Shown here: one piece after another, positions 13,201 to 26,900 of the stretch
Layout of the letters: every line of letters starts with the position of its first letter
Numbering within the stretch: the first letter of the stretch is position 1
Origin: Glossina fuscipes
Lineage: Eukaryota; Arthropoda; Insecta; Diptera; Glossinidae
Assembly (NCBI RefSeq): GCF_014805625.2
Contig: NW_023998449.1
Location: forward strand, 748,720-812,719
Length of the DNA stretch: 64,000 nt
Reading direction: 5' to 3'
The notes under the pieces: model-generated
Database searches by the model: none
What the model was told of the DNA's origin: nothing
The model's input: only the letters and a program-made list of their open reading frames with translations
Made by a program: the position numbers and the translations under genes

Positions 13201-16200
13201 AATAACAGTGAAGTGGAATAAAGTATTAAAAAATGGACAATTTTCTTATGTACAAAAAGAAAGAGAAAATTATGAAAGAGCGTTAATAAGTACACGAAAT
13301 ACTTCTGAAAGCATGGCAAGGTGAAGGCTTAAAAGAGAACTTAATTTTATTAGCGTTTATTTTCGTCAGTTATCAGAACGGAAGAGCAAACCCTATTAGT
13401 AAAAAAACAAACCCATTTTCACAGCGACGAAACCTAACGTCAAATTCTTTTTATTATAATTGAAATATTAAAATTATATTCAACTGTGTGTGTGTGTGTG
13501 TGTGTCTTTACAACCCGCTTACACTGAGGATAATTTCTTACAAAAAAACAAAAGAAAATGAAATTTCGATACGCTATGATATTGGGTCTGGGCGGAGTTT
13601 TTTCTTTTTGTGTAGATACGATGGGATCAACCATAAAATGTACAAATAAATTCTTATAGTTATACCTGCTCGTTACGATATATAAAATTTGTTTAAGCTC
13701 GTCCATAGATATGCCCGGGATTACGCAAGGCCACGCCATAGGCATATGTGTGAAATTATTGGATAAATATGTAGATTTAATCAATGTGTTACTTTCTCTA
13801 CTGTTGAAGTTACTTTTAACACCTTAAAATATTGTGACGACTATTAGTCGTGATATTCAATTCAGGCTTTTATTTTCCTCGTCCTAAGCTTGAACAATAG
13901 TAAAAATCCTTAACATTTTGCCAATTTTGTAACAATGTCTTTAGTATTTAATTTTGCACTCTGTCCGTATGCGTACAATAGGCCCCGTACCACTTTAAAC
14001 ATGCGTTGGGAATCTTATATTCGATCATTGGTTTGTATATGGGAGAGTATTGATGTACAAGCCGTGCAGCGACTATTAAAACCGATTATACAATAGAACA
14101 CTTCCGTCGGCACTGTTTTCATTTTTTAGTAACACGACTTTTGTTAAAAAAGAAGAAAAACAATCAACTGGGTGATGAAAACACATTCAGCTTAAGCTGA
14201 CATAATACCATTTGTGTTATTTATGAACGTTATAAGTAGGAGGCGTAGAAATGAGATTGGTGAAAATTTCTTTGAAAACATTTATATGCGTAAAAAAGTG
14301 AAATTATATGGCATTCTTGTTATAAATAACAAAACACCGCAATAGTAAATAAATACGCAACAACGCAAACATAATTAAGCGAAATATGCTAAAAAGAACT
14401 ATGATGAGAAAGCAAACCAATTTAAATCAATAATTGAAATTAATAAATTGTTCAAATTCGATAACTAATCAACAAACCTAATAAAATTGGATAAAATACA
14501 TAAACTGGAGCACAAAGAGAAAAACAGTAATTCTCTACTTTAATAAGTTCAACCAATTCTAAGAATGACGTACGAGCAACATGGAGTAGAAGAAGTGTTT
14601 GTTTTCTTGTAGATGCTATAGGAGAAGTAATTATAACAGTTTTTAAAGCTGGCAGCAGCCTCATTTTACATTCCAGCAAAGTTTCAAGGAGACATCGGAA
14701 GAGTTTTAATATTTTACAAATTCAATTCAACTCAACTCAATGCAATGCAATTCAAACACAACTCGAACACAATTGAACGTTAAGCAAATTGAATATTACA
14801 AACGACCAACTTTTACGTGTGCTATACAAAGTGGAGAGTTGGTTTATAGAACGCAACCCATGTAAAAAATGTTATGTGCATGTTATTTCAAAGTAATAAT
14901 AGAAAAGAATCTCATGAAATGGACTGTCACACAGACGCACATAATTTAGGTTGTACAGAACTATTAGCTTACGCATTTGCAGCTCTTGGTTGATACGAGC
15001 AACGTAAAAGTTGGCGTCAAACTTACCCGCTGTAGTCGGCCGCCCATATGGGACGTGTGGCTTGCATTGAACCTGAACTGCTTAAGGTGGCTTGGGCCGT
15101 CATTCTTTGATGATGGCTGACAGTAGTGAAAGTGGCTGCAGTCGCTGTTGATGCCGGTACCACAGAGCTGGTGGTTGAACAGGAACAACAAGTATCATAT
15201 AATTGTTGTTGACCACCGTTCAATATTACAACGGCACCTGTTGTTGTAGGGATCATAGCGTTTGCCTGCATTTGTGGTATGGCCGTAATTCGATAGCCCC
15301 TCTCATAAATTGCCGATCGACGGCCGCAGTCGCTGTCGCAGCTATAACTTTTTTTCATTTTTTGCATATGGCGACTAAAAATATGCGTTGTAGGTGAACC
15401 ACTATTGCGGCAAGTGCTACTGTTGCAAAAGCAGTCACGCAAGTTAGAATCTTCTGATGAGCTCACAATCAGTGAATAGGTACGTGATTGCGGAAAATGG
15501 CCACCGAGACAACTGTGATTTGTGTGGGGTTGATTTCATTTATAGAAGAGATTTATTTTTGTTTTATGGTTGATTAAAATTGAATTTTGCTGATAAGCTT
15601 AACTTTAAAATAACAAACTCTAAACCCCCCGGCCCCCCGTCCCCCGGCCGCTAGTTTTGGATTGTGCCTACAAGAGCATAAAAGTCTATCAACAGGTAAA
15701 TCCAAAAGCTCTAATGCTTTATTATTATTGAGCGCATAAATATTGTCTACATAACACATCAACATAAACTTTTGAGGAATTGGAGTGATTATAGTAAAAT
15801 TCTCTTTTACGACGATTGTTTCTCCAATTTGTACAAGAACAACAAAAATTAGATTATATTATAATGGAGGTTTAGGAAAGAAACAACTAAATATTTCTAG
15901 GTAAAAGTAATGGTAGTGGTGGTGGTACTTATTTAAGAGAGATCTTCCTGGAGAATTTCTAAATTTATTTTATTTTACTTTCAAAGATCAAAACATGAGA
16001 CTCCTTTATACTTTTACTTACGCAATTTTTTCGGAGGGTGATCGCCATGGCACGTCATCTTCTACTTCATCATCACTTTCGTCTCCTTCATCACCATCCT
16101 CGTTCCCCGTTATACTAAACGATGATGACGTAAACATATCCGGTACGGGCAAAATGGATGGTCGGCGACTACCTGGTTTGTAAAGCAAATGCAAAATAAA

Positions 16201-17919
16201 TTTCCCCCTGAGCATTCGAATATGCAATTAGAGCTTTTATTAGGTATACATGGTGTAGTATGAGTTTATATATGGTGTGTAGATTGAATGTGAAAGTCTA
16301 AAAAAAATGTTTATCTAAATGTATAAAGTTTATATTTATTTTTATATGAAAAGTATAAAAAACTTTGAATCATACAGTTAAGTAAATTCTTCCGAAGAAT
16401 CTTATTCAGCACAAGTTAATCATAGCTAAAAGAAAGTTTCCTACAGGAAGATCAACCGTCACCGAGAGCATATTATAGAGTAGAAAATCTCTTTCATAAT
16501 CGAATTTTTAGCTGGGACCGAATTGTTGACTTTTCGGAATGATGACCGATGTAAACTATGAATCTATACTCTAAAACTTTTTATTAGTTGAGGCTAAAAT
16601 TTTCTAAATAAAGATGTTTTTTAATGTATACTTTTTCTTCCTAACAATAATTTTTTTCAGTTAATTTTACATCTAGTGCTTATGAAAAGAAATTCTAGGG
16701 TAAAATTATGAAAACTTACCTCTTCTCTGATTCAAAATGTCAGGACTCAATAAATTTGGATTACCCGCTTGTGGTACATCTAAATGATTGCTTGTTGTTG
16801 TGCTAGTGACCATTCCAATACCGAGAGTATTACCCAAGCCGCTATGAAAGCTGGGCCCTGAAGTTGCACACAGATTCATTGCGAGTGATGCATTAATAGG
16901 GATTATAGTCCCTGTTGTTGTTGTAGCAGCAGATGTGTACGTTGCGTCAGTCGATGTTACAGTTGTATCCTTAAAATTTTGTTTGGACTCTGAGTTTATC
17001 ACAGATGTTGGGTTGTCATTAGCTGTTGTAGGAATTGTGGCTGAAGTTAAGAAAATGCAAAAGGAAAGAGTGATGATGAACGCAGATAAGGTAACCACAT
17101 TCGCCTTCCAACGAATTTTGAATACCTACCACCTAAGATTAATGTTTGAAAACAGATGGCATATCTGTAGAGGGGTACGAATCAGTTGTATAAAAAGTAA
17201 AACGTCTTCATAGGCTATGTTAAAAACTTTCGGATTAAGATATCGTCATTAAATATAAAAATATTTCGAAATTTTGAACTATTTGTTGCGACCTCTGTTT
17301 TCATTTTTCAGATTTGTAGACCCCACTACAGACGGACACGAACACTCACTCAAAACGGACAAAGTTACTAGGTCTTTGACCCCTGGTGGCGGATAAGTTA
17401 GATCGAAGAAAAGAGTTAGCAAAAAGTTTATTTTGTAAAATTTATTAGAAAAGGACATGCGAAGCGACTCATTTAATAAATTTTTAATAATATCTTTAAA
17501 CTATATTAATGATTTAACTCTTCAATTTTTTTTTTTTTTTTTTGTACGTGGTAATATTTTTTATGAACGAGTTTAGCTTACTCTCGTTGTTTTTGTTTCA
17601 TTACAACATGATAAAAATTGGGAAAAACATTCAAAAATTATAATATTTTATTTATAAAAAAGAGGCATACAATAAATGGCATAACCGTATGACAGGAGGC
17701 TTCAAAACATGGAATCATTCTTAATGGAACAAATGTAAATATTAAAATTTTTTCTGTTTCAATTGATATTCAATTCCTGTGTAAACATAAGTTCTTCGAG
17801 TACAAGTTCTCGATATAGACGTAAACTTATTTTGCAACGAATATTGATATAGGGATTGCAAAAAAGATATTAACACAAAAGGAGAAGGACAGGGAGAGAG
17901 AGAGATAGAGAAAGAAACA

Positions 17920-17968
<49 letters not shown>

Positions 17969-20900
17969 GGAGAATGAGAAACATAAGATTTTTATGGTAA
18001 TTATGGTAATTCCCCAAATAGTCTAATTAGTCAGAATGAGCTGCTTTGGCGCAGGAAACACAAACATTTTAACTTAAAAAATGAATGAATGAATGAAAAA
18101 TAATTGAATGAATGAGTGGAGAAATGAATGAATGAATGAATAATCTTATCTTCATAGTAAATCTCCGGAAAAGTTTCGAGAGAGTTTCCTATTTTGTGTT
18201 ATAATTTGAAATTTAAGGTTTTTTTGGTTTTTTTTGCTTTCAAAAGCGTCTTAGAAAAAACAAAAGCGAGTATTGTTACTTCAATAGGTTTATAAAGTGC
18301 AATATGAGGATATGCCTCGCAAAAGATAGTGAAACTTCAAAAAATCAGAATGTGATATGGTATACTTTAGTTTACAGTTTAAAAACATTTCAATGAATTT
18401 TCTAAAGGATTCACTTTTGGTGTTCAGCTTATGAAAATCACAAACTTTTATGCCTAGTTTGTAAAGTTCTACATAAAAACTAAATGAAAGAGAGAAACGC
18501 GGCATGTCTAACGTTCCAATAGTAACCCCCTTTTTTTAGGAAATGGTTTAGGGATTGAATTTAAAAATGAGAGTCGACTGGAAGGCGCTCTTAGTTAAAT
18601 CTTGATGCGAAGTTATAATAGACGATGCATTATGAAAAGGTTATGTGGTAGCGAGAGCAGGCTCTGAGATATGAGGATGGACGCTCCACGTTCGTAATTG
18701 TCGGTCACTAGCAAGATTGTTTTACTATGTGTAAATTGTTATCTTCCTTTGACGCAAAATGTATACTTTTGATTTGGTGTCCTTTTTCAACAGCTTCACT
18801 AAAGAAAAGTCTTGTGTTTTCAGTAGTAATAGCTGTAACATTCATGTCATTTTTATAAACAACATAAGACTTCCTTCCACGAAAAATGTTTTGGTATCAT
18901 TAGTAAAAATGCCTAATCCTGGCTAATAACAGTTTTTATAGTTTCAGTAAAAAATGAAAAAGAGATTATTGACTTCACGGGTAAGAGACTTCTCTACTTT
19001 ACTCGTTCAACATTCATTCAACACCAATCCTTCGACGAGTTTACTTTATTAATAAGCATTTGCTCATTAATTTTGTATAAAAAAATGTATAAAAAAAGTC
19101 TATAAAACAACTTCTCTAAGGGTGTAACGTATTAGAATTCCATATTTTTCAACCAAAAAACGCAGGGGACATGCTTAACATGCATAAAAAAGAGAAAACT
19201 TTTTCATGAATATTTCATAAATAGTTTGAATCACGTAACATCAAAAAAAACAAAGTCTTAAAATGAAACTGAGTGGCATGTGCATACATATGCGTTTATT
19301 GATTATCGATTGTACCAAGTGTATGTGATTTATTAAGTTCAGTGAATACAGGGTCGTGAAGCAAATATATTAGATGCTTTTTTATTGTTCACACTCAAAC
19401 TAAGATGCAAAGAGGGGAACCACTGTAAATTTTTTTTATTTTTAGTGTAAATAAAGTATTTGAATCCTTTACGGAATACGGAAAAACATCACTATCTGAA
19501 AAAATTTTCACTCCAGACTTTTCTGCAAACGCTCAAAAAAGAGCGACTAAGTTAACTGTATATAGGCGATCGAAGCCTGATATTTTACCTGTCGATCTCC
19601 GACTTCTCTAATACGCTGGCAGATAACTTCAGGGAGCGTTTTTGATCATTGAAAAGCATATCCAAAATATGTCAGCTTAAGACGACCGTTGAGAGCGATT
19701 CGAAGCAAATTAGCGGACCTGCTAAGAAGCTAAAACTTTGAGATGAAGTTTTTGATGTTGGTTTTCTTGTCGTTTTCTCTGTAGTTTCGTAACAGGTAGT
19801 GTATGAAACATTTGGTTCGGTTTTGAAGGCGCATCAAAAGAGGCACCTTTGTGAAAAAGATCTTCGAGAAAATGAAATGAGTAAAAATATTTAAACATAG
19901 CAAACCATTTTCCTAGTTTTAAGTTTGCAGACTAGTGGAAGAAATAATAATAAATTTATTACGGTATAATAAAGAAACCGGTGCCAATTCGAAAGTTTTG
20001 TAATATCTTTGAAGCAGCCATCTGTGGCGCATATTGTAGGAAAAGTCTATTTAAACATTTTTTATTAAAAAAAAATTGTCAATTTTTGATGAAAAATTAG
20101 ACTTATTCATTTACACACTTCCCGATCATTTAAAAATTAATGTTTTTAAAAGATATCACGAGGCGAACGGCCAATTCTGTAGGTTTTTGCGTAAGAGATT
20201 TTTTTAATTCATATTTGCATCAGTTATGATGCATATGCAAAGCCCTTAAAGTGATTGTGCCTCGCAAGAATGGCTTCGATAGTGTGATTTCTTAATACCT
20301 TTACTTATCTGCTATATTTTTGTTATTATTACTCCATTACCTTTCGCCCTTTCCGAAAGAAAATTGTCGAAAGAGCGTTTGTTTTAAAGGCATTACAGTG
20401 ATTTCCCATGTTAACTTCTCTACATATTTTATCGTAATTAAGGATTTTGTTTTAGGAATGTGAACACAATACACAAAAATGAGTGATTCAGGAGGGTAGT
20501 CAAGAATAGGTGAAGAATAAAAAATTTCTACTCTACATGAATTTTTGGGTAACCAGATTTTTTTTATTGTCTTTGATTTTTGCTTTTTGCCAGTGTTTAG
20601 AAACTCACGCACGTGTAGTTTTGTAAATTCACAATTGGAATATTGCTGGTTGTCTAGTATGGGCATTTCAGCACCCCCCGACTCATAACTAGGGCTATTG
20701 GGTACGCGAGCACATACGGACGACACTGGAGTGACGGGTGATGATACATTCACATTCATACTCAAATACGTTGAACTAGTGGAGACAGTATTTGTGATGG
20801 TATTGGTGATGCTACTGAAGGTGTTGATGATTGTTGTCGTTGTGGCTGTTGTTGTTGTAGCCGCACTATTGCCGTTAATACTGGTTGATGTTGTGCTTTT

Positions 20901-23900
20901 AACTAAATGCAATTGATTACTATGTATTATTATCGGGAAAATAAATGCGTTAAAATAAGGGAAACAGGTGTGGAAATTCTTTTACTACATGTTTATTTCC
21001 GATTAAATATAATTTAAATAAACTAGAGCAAAAGTAATAAAGCTAAACATAAAAACATATATATTTATGTATATGACGCCCGCTTTACAATTATGCAATG
21101 AGAATAGGTTATCATTAATTAAATGATGGAAATGGTACAATTGTGCAAATGTCCACATTTTTTGCAAATTATTGGAATCCAAAATCGATTTTAAAAAGAA
21201 GTTTTAAGAAAGAACACGTTCTGATTCTGAGTAAATCGGTATAATACAAGTTTGGTCTACTTTAAGCCCTTCTACGTGTTGCATACGTCCGCACTAACTT
21301 AATGTGCCGTATACCACAATTGGGGTAGAGTATAGACTGAAATATTGACCAGGTCTTAATGTTGCATCGTGGTTTCTGAAGCGTTCACGTTACATTGGCA
21401 AAAAATTAATGAAAAAGGATGGAGGAAGTAGAAAGTTTACAAATCGATTCTGGCCCAAAAATTTGAACTTTTCATGGGATCTCTGCTCACCGTTTCTATG
21501 CGTAGAGACGAACCAATGCATTCACGTATAAATCAGTGCTAAGTGAAAAAATGGTTTTCTAATTAATTCTTGTAATTTTTAAAGTAAATGTTTCGTCTCT
21601 ACTGTTTCTATAAGAGAAACATATCAATGTTAAATGTTTTTCTTCTTTGCATGTTTAACTTATTCATATGAAAAAAAACTTGAAGAAGTTTTTGAACAAT
21701 GTCTATTTAGTATGCGCGCCCACATGCAAAAACGATGTTGATGAATAATAATATTTTTTGAAATACGAAAAGCAAAAAAACACAGAAACCAACGACAATA
21801 TTTCTTAGCCACACGAAAGTTTCTGTTGCGGTTTCGCACACACACATACATAACACAATTTTAAATTTTCTGAAATGCTTTTGATAATTTGCAAAGCCTA
21901 CAAAACAACACAATGAAAAATGAAAGAAAACCCAAAAAACATATAAAGAACGTTTTCACAAATGCAAGCAACATTTTATTTGGCGGCTTACTCGTTTCCT
22001 TCTGTGTGTTTGCTTCCAAATTCTGTTGTTGTTGATTTTGATTAACAACAAAGGCAGAGTTCTCTTCCTTGGTGATGCTCATGTAATAACATGTATCGTC
22101 CTTTTTCATTATATGTCGAGGGCCAGGATTTAAAAGGATAGTGTCTTCATAAAATTCAGGTAGTTCAGCGGGCCGCACACCCACTAAAGCTACACCATAC
22201 CTAAAGGTATAAAGTGGTTAGAATTTCGAAAAAGCTCCTTTTCGCTTATAATCTTACTTTCGATGTGAATGAAAGCTCGCATACGTAAAACTTTTGTTCT
22301 CATATTCACCGAAAAAACGGCTATCGCCCAATACGATGTGATAGATTTCGTTGCCTGAGCATTTACCATATAAACGATGCCACTCCTCGGGTGATTGTTG
22401 ACCTTCTCTGTAAAGATATATGTGATATTTATAAAATTTTGTATGAATGTGCAAAAAACAACCAAGAAATAATTAAATTTCAAAGTAGTAAACCGTATAT
22501 CCGGGGTGATTAAACGATCGCTAGTATATAACCGGACTTTCTAGCCAAAAAACTAAACCAAGTGAATTCCATAGACCTCTTCTGAAGTAGGATATATAAC
22601 ACACATACAAAACGCAGAAGGCAGAATTTCTTTCTCGCGACCAACCTTGGCGTCTAATGCCTGCTGTTCATATTAAATATGTTATGAACATCCATTTGAG
22701 AACGCACGCTCCCAGGGAATGGTCGGTTGCTTGCTCTTCTCAAATATATCAAACTTTAAGTTTAAAATTTTGAAATGTAAAGCGTAAGAAGAACTACAAT
22801 GGAGCGTATCACCAGCTAAAAAATAATTAAAAAAAAAACTACTGCGAAGAATTCCAAGCTACGGTTTTCAATAAAGCTATGTAAATCAAGCATTTGCACT
22901 TCTAAAACGTATAACGGCAAGATCCCAACCTTAAAACACAAATCTACAAACAAAGCTGGTGAGCCCATTCTTGAAACGGATAGTTTCTATAACATCACTT
23001 TATCTGGCATAGAAAAGATGGATCAGATGAAAAGCAGATACTCTTTGAAGTCAAAATTGACGATAACATTTAGGAGTCTTTATTTATTTATTTATTTATT
23101 CCACTTGTACAAGAAACTCAACTAAATATTTTGACAGTCGAGTTCAGTCGACAGTCAACTCTTAAAGTAAATCTTAAATTAATTAATATTAAAACTTAGT
23201 ATAAATACGGTGAAATAAATGAGAAGGAAAAAAAGAAAAAAGAGCATGTACACAACTAGCGTAGATCCACAAGATACAGGAACAAATTGCGATTGAACCC
23301 CTAAGCCATCGCAAACATGCATAAGCTTGGCAACCGATAGTAGTTAACAACAATTCATTTTGAACTCATCGTGACATTTTAAAGTTAAGAGCTAGTTTAA
23401 GTACGACACAGGTAAATTACGCGCATTAAGCAATGTTGCTTTAGTGGATTTTATCTAGCCAAAATAACTTCTTAGTCTTCATACAAACTAGGAGCCAGCG
23501 GACATTTATAGGCAGCAATGAAGCAGGAAGAAAAGCAAAATGAACGAGAAAAATGCGGAAAATACATCAAATGAAATATTCCCAAAGACAAACAATCATA
23601 AAAATTCTCCTTCAATTTTCGCGACCGTTTCGTTTGGGCAATCCTCCCGTCGAAGCACTTGCCCGTCATACTTAAACAAAACAGTGAAATACTGTAAAGA
23701 TAGGAAAAACTAACGTTTCAAAAATACATGGAAAGTGGGTCTGTCCACGACTATTCCATCTACTCCACTCTAAAGCGCGGATTTAATCTCATTAAACGTG
23801 AAAGCATTCGCACATATGAGTGCCTGTGGTGTGTGTTTTTGGCACCCTCCTGGTCGCAAAAAAAAAAAAATATGGACTAAAAATTTGGTAGAAACATTGG

Positions 23901-26900
23901 AAGTAGGTGCGCGCCGATTGGTTTTGAAAATGGGCCAAATTGGTCGAACCAAAACCGCGCAATGGAGTGTAAACTGAACGCAACTCATTTTTTTTAACAA
24001 CAATTTTTAGATTTTTGCTTTTTGTTACTCGGAAATTATTAAAGCTAGAACCCTCAAATTTTCCACATTTACTTTACCAAACAGTCTACTCTTTAGGTTC
24101 GAAAATGGAATTAATCGGATATGCCCACACAAAGTTACAAGTAATTAAATTTTTTTTTGCGGCTTTACGCTTATTTATCATACGGCAAACAGCTAGAGAA
24201 TGTTTAAACCTATATTGTACACTCTGCCTAAAAATGAGTTAAAATGAATATGGTAGACAACTCGATTAATTTTTGGTTAATAATACCAGCGATATCAAAC
24301 AAAAGAGCTTACAGAGTAGAATGCGAAAAGCATAGTGATGGTCATGCGAGATTCGGCACCCCGAACGTAACTTTCTTACTTGTTAAACTTCGTTTCCTCA
24401 TTGGAATTTCCTTAATACTGATTGTAGTGGATAGAATGCCTTATTTTGCTGGCCTTAGCCTCATTAGAGAAATGTAGATTTGTTCGGGTGTTTTCTTCTT
24501 AGTTAAGTTAGTAAATGGTACTATTGACTCGCTGGCACTAGTGAGGTCGATAAACTTCAATGTTCCCAACCTTTCTTCTAGAAACTTTATTTTCATAAAG
24601 CTCAGCCAATGTGATCACAGCTGTGAGCTTTTCAACCCACTTAGGTGCCTTTGCAAAAATCTATTATTATTATTATTATTATTTTAATTTTAGACTAATG
24701 AAATGAATTCTTAGACTAAAAAAAAGACATTGAGCACTAGCAACACAGGCTATCGGCTCTAATTTAAATAAATGGATATTAGATACTGAATTTAGTAGTA
24801 TTAAAAAAGTAATATATTGAATTGATATTCTGTTCTGAAGCTGATTGTAGAATGTTCAAAGGGTTAATCGTTCCAAATGCAATACTTCTAGCCGAGGAAA
24901 AGTTGAGGCAATCGCAGAGAATGTGCTTTATAGTAAGAGTTTGTCCACAACAGCAGATTGGGGGAGAAGACTTCTTCAGGATCCATTGGTGAGTTGCAAT
25001 TGTATGACCAAGGCGAATTCTCGAAAATGTTTGGATCTTGGTTTTCTCAACGTTTGTTGGATATAAAGGTGGAGTTAATTGAGGGTTAATGCAAGAGTAG
25101 TGTTGATGATGGTATTGTAAATTTCCTTCTGCAATTTTCTCTTTAACTTTTCTTCCAATGTATCTTTGAAGATCCAACTTTTCCATGACATCATCCATAA
25201 TTAGAGGAGCAGAAGCAGCATACTTTGCCGCTCGATCAGCCTGCTCATTTCCCAGTAAACCGATGTGACTTGGTACCCATAACATTTTAATTTTTCCGTC
25301 GGGCGTAGTAATTATATTCCTTAATTTGTTGAGGGTGCTCCATCTCAAAGTCGAAAAATTCCGAACAGCTTGTAATACAGACAAACTGTCGGTAACAATA
25401 ACGGTTGCGAGTTTGTTTTTATGGGCAAGGTTGGCAGCGTGAAGGATAGCTCTGGCTTCGGTTATGAAAGTTGAAGTGCTTTCGTGAAATGTGTGGTTGA
25501 GAAGAACCCATCCTGTAGCATCTACCACCGCACAAGCAGGAGGCAGACCTGGAGATTTTGAGCCGTCTGTGTACAAAAGATTCCAACCAGTATTGTCCAA
25601 TACTTGGGTTTTCTCAGCTATTAGATTCCCGAAGACGTAATTTGGAGTATCTTCTTTCTTGTGCATAGACAGTGAGATGTCAAAAGAGCAGTCTTTCAAA
25701 ATCCAGGGAGATTTAACACCAAAAGAGTGGGAAATTTTTAAGGGAATGTTCAATTCCTTTGCGATGCACAAACAATGGTCAATTCCAGATGGTGACTTTG
25801 GAATTTTCTTCGAAATAATAATCTTTCTTACGTCATCACCGATTATCCGAATGGATTAGTTTGAATTAAGAAGCTTAGGGACTATTTTAGCTTTTAACTA
25901 ATACAGTCTATTTTCTAAAGTTGGGAGACCAGTTTCAATTATAATATTATTTATGGGCGTGGTCCGAAAAGCATAACAACTTGCTCTGACGGCTTGGTGA
26001 TAGACCGGTTTAAGGATGTTGATATTAGATTTGCAACTATTGCCATAAATTATCAAAGCATAGTCAATCTTGCTTAACACAAGCATTTTGGTAAGATAAG
26101 CGATAGTGTTAATATGCGCATGGCTTCTCCAAGCAACGTACTGTATGAAATTTACCCTTGTTAAAAGGGAGTTTTTTAACCGAACGCAGTGTGCTTTCCA
26201 ACGATAATTGTTTGAAAACGTGAGCCCGAGAACATGGAGCGTCTGCACATTTAGTAATGGTAAGTCGTTAATATGCATCAGTAGGTTTCCTGCATCGCAC
26301 ATTTGTTTTCGACAAATGTGCATTTTTTTGATTTTTGTATAGAGATTATAGCTCCTGACGAGTTTGCCCATGTGGAGATCTCACATGCAATAGATTCGAG
26401 GATGTTGATTGCTTTCGTGTTGTCTTTTTCTTTTGTAAAAATGTATACATCGTCCGCGTAGAGACAATGTTCCACTCTTGGTACACGGCAAAGAAATTTG
26501 CTAATTTCGTTGAAAGCGATCTGGAAAAGCGTGACAGAGAGAGAAGATCCTTGCGGAATGTCATTCATTAGCGGAAAGGAATCAGAAAGATGATTGTTCA
26601 TTCTAACTTTGAACCGCCGATGCGACATGAATGGTTTGATTTAGTTGAAGAATTTGGGTCCAACATTCCATGATTTCAAGAGTCTTAAGATAACATGAAG
26701 ACCAACTCTGTCAAATGCTTTTTCGAAATCAATTGAGAGAAATGTTACGTGATTTCGTTCGGAAATTGCTTTGCTTGTGAAATAATCAATATGTAACAGA
26801 GCGTCGATGCATCCTCTACCCCGCTTGAAACCAACTTGTTGCTTTGTTATCAGGTTCTTGGACTCAAGAAACCAAGACAATCTAGATGCCATAATCTTCT

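Larger units (their letters stand above)
17041..20608 (-). other. SLO2 intron between exons 13 and 14, with microsatellites
   Basis: 3.6 kb without a recognised exon. It contains two microsatellites, listed separately, and AT-rich sequence. Confidence 0.45.

Noticed and set aside
14452..14679. 75-codon minus-strand open frame with hydrophobic residues in the SLO2 intron
   Set aside because: In its own frame it has no fitting splice sites. Only the other-frame 42-nt microexon inside it is phase-compatible, and that is listed as weak.
15203..15397. Plus-strand frame opposite exon 16
   Set aside because: Antisense shadow of an SLO2 exon.
20903..20912. A TTG-initiated start for the exon 13 frame
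   Set aside because: The frame is an internal exon in phase with exon 12; non-ATG initiation is not needed.
20698..20916. 72-codon plus-strand frame rich in Val/Leu
   Set aside because: Antisense shadow of SLO2 exon 13: the triplet-repeat Thr/Asn codons read as Val/Leu on the other strand.
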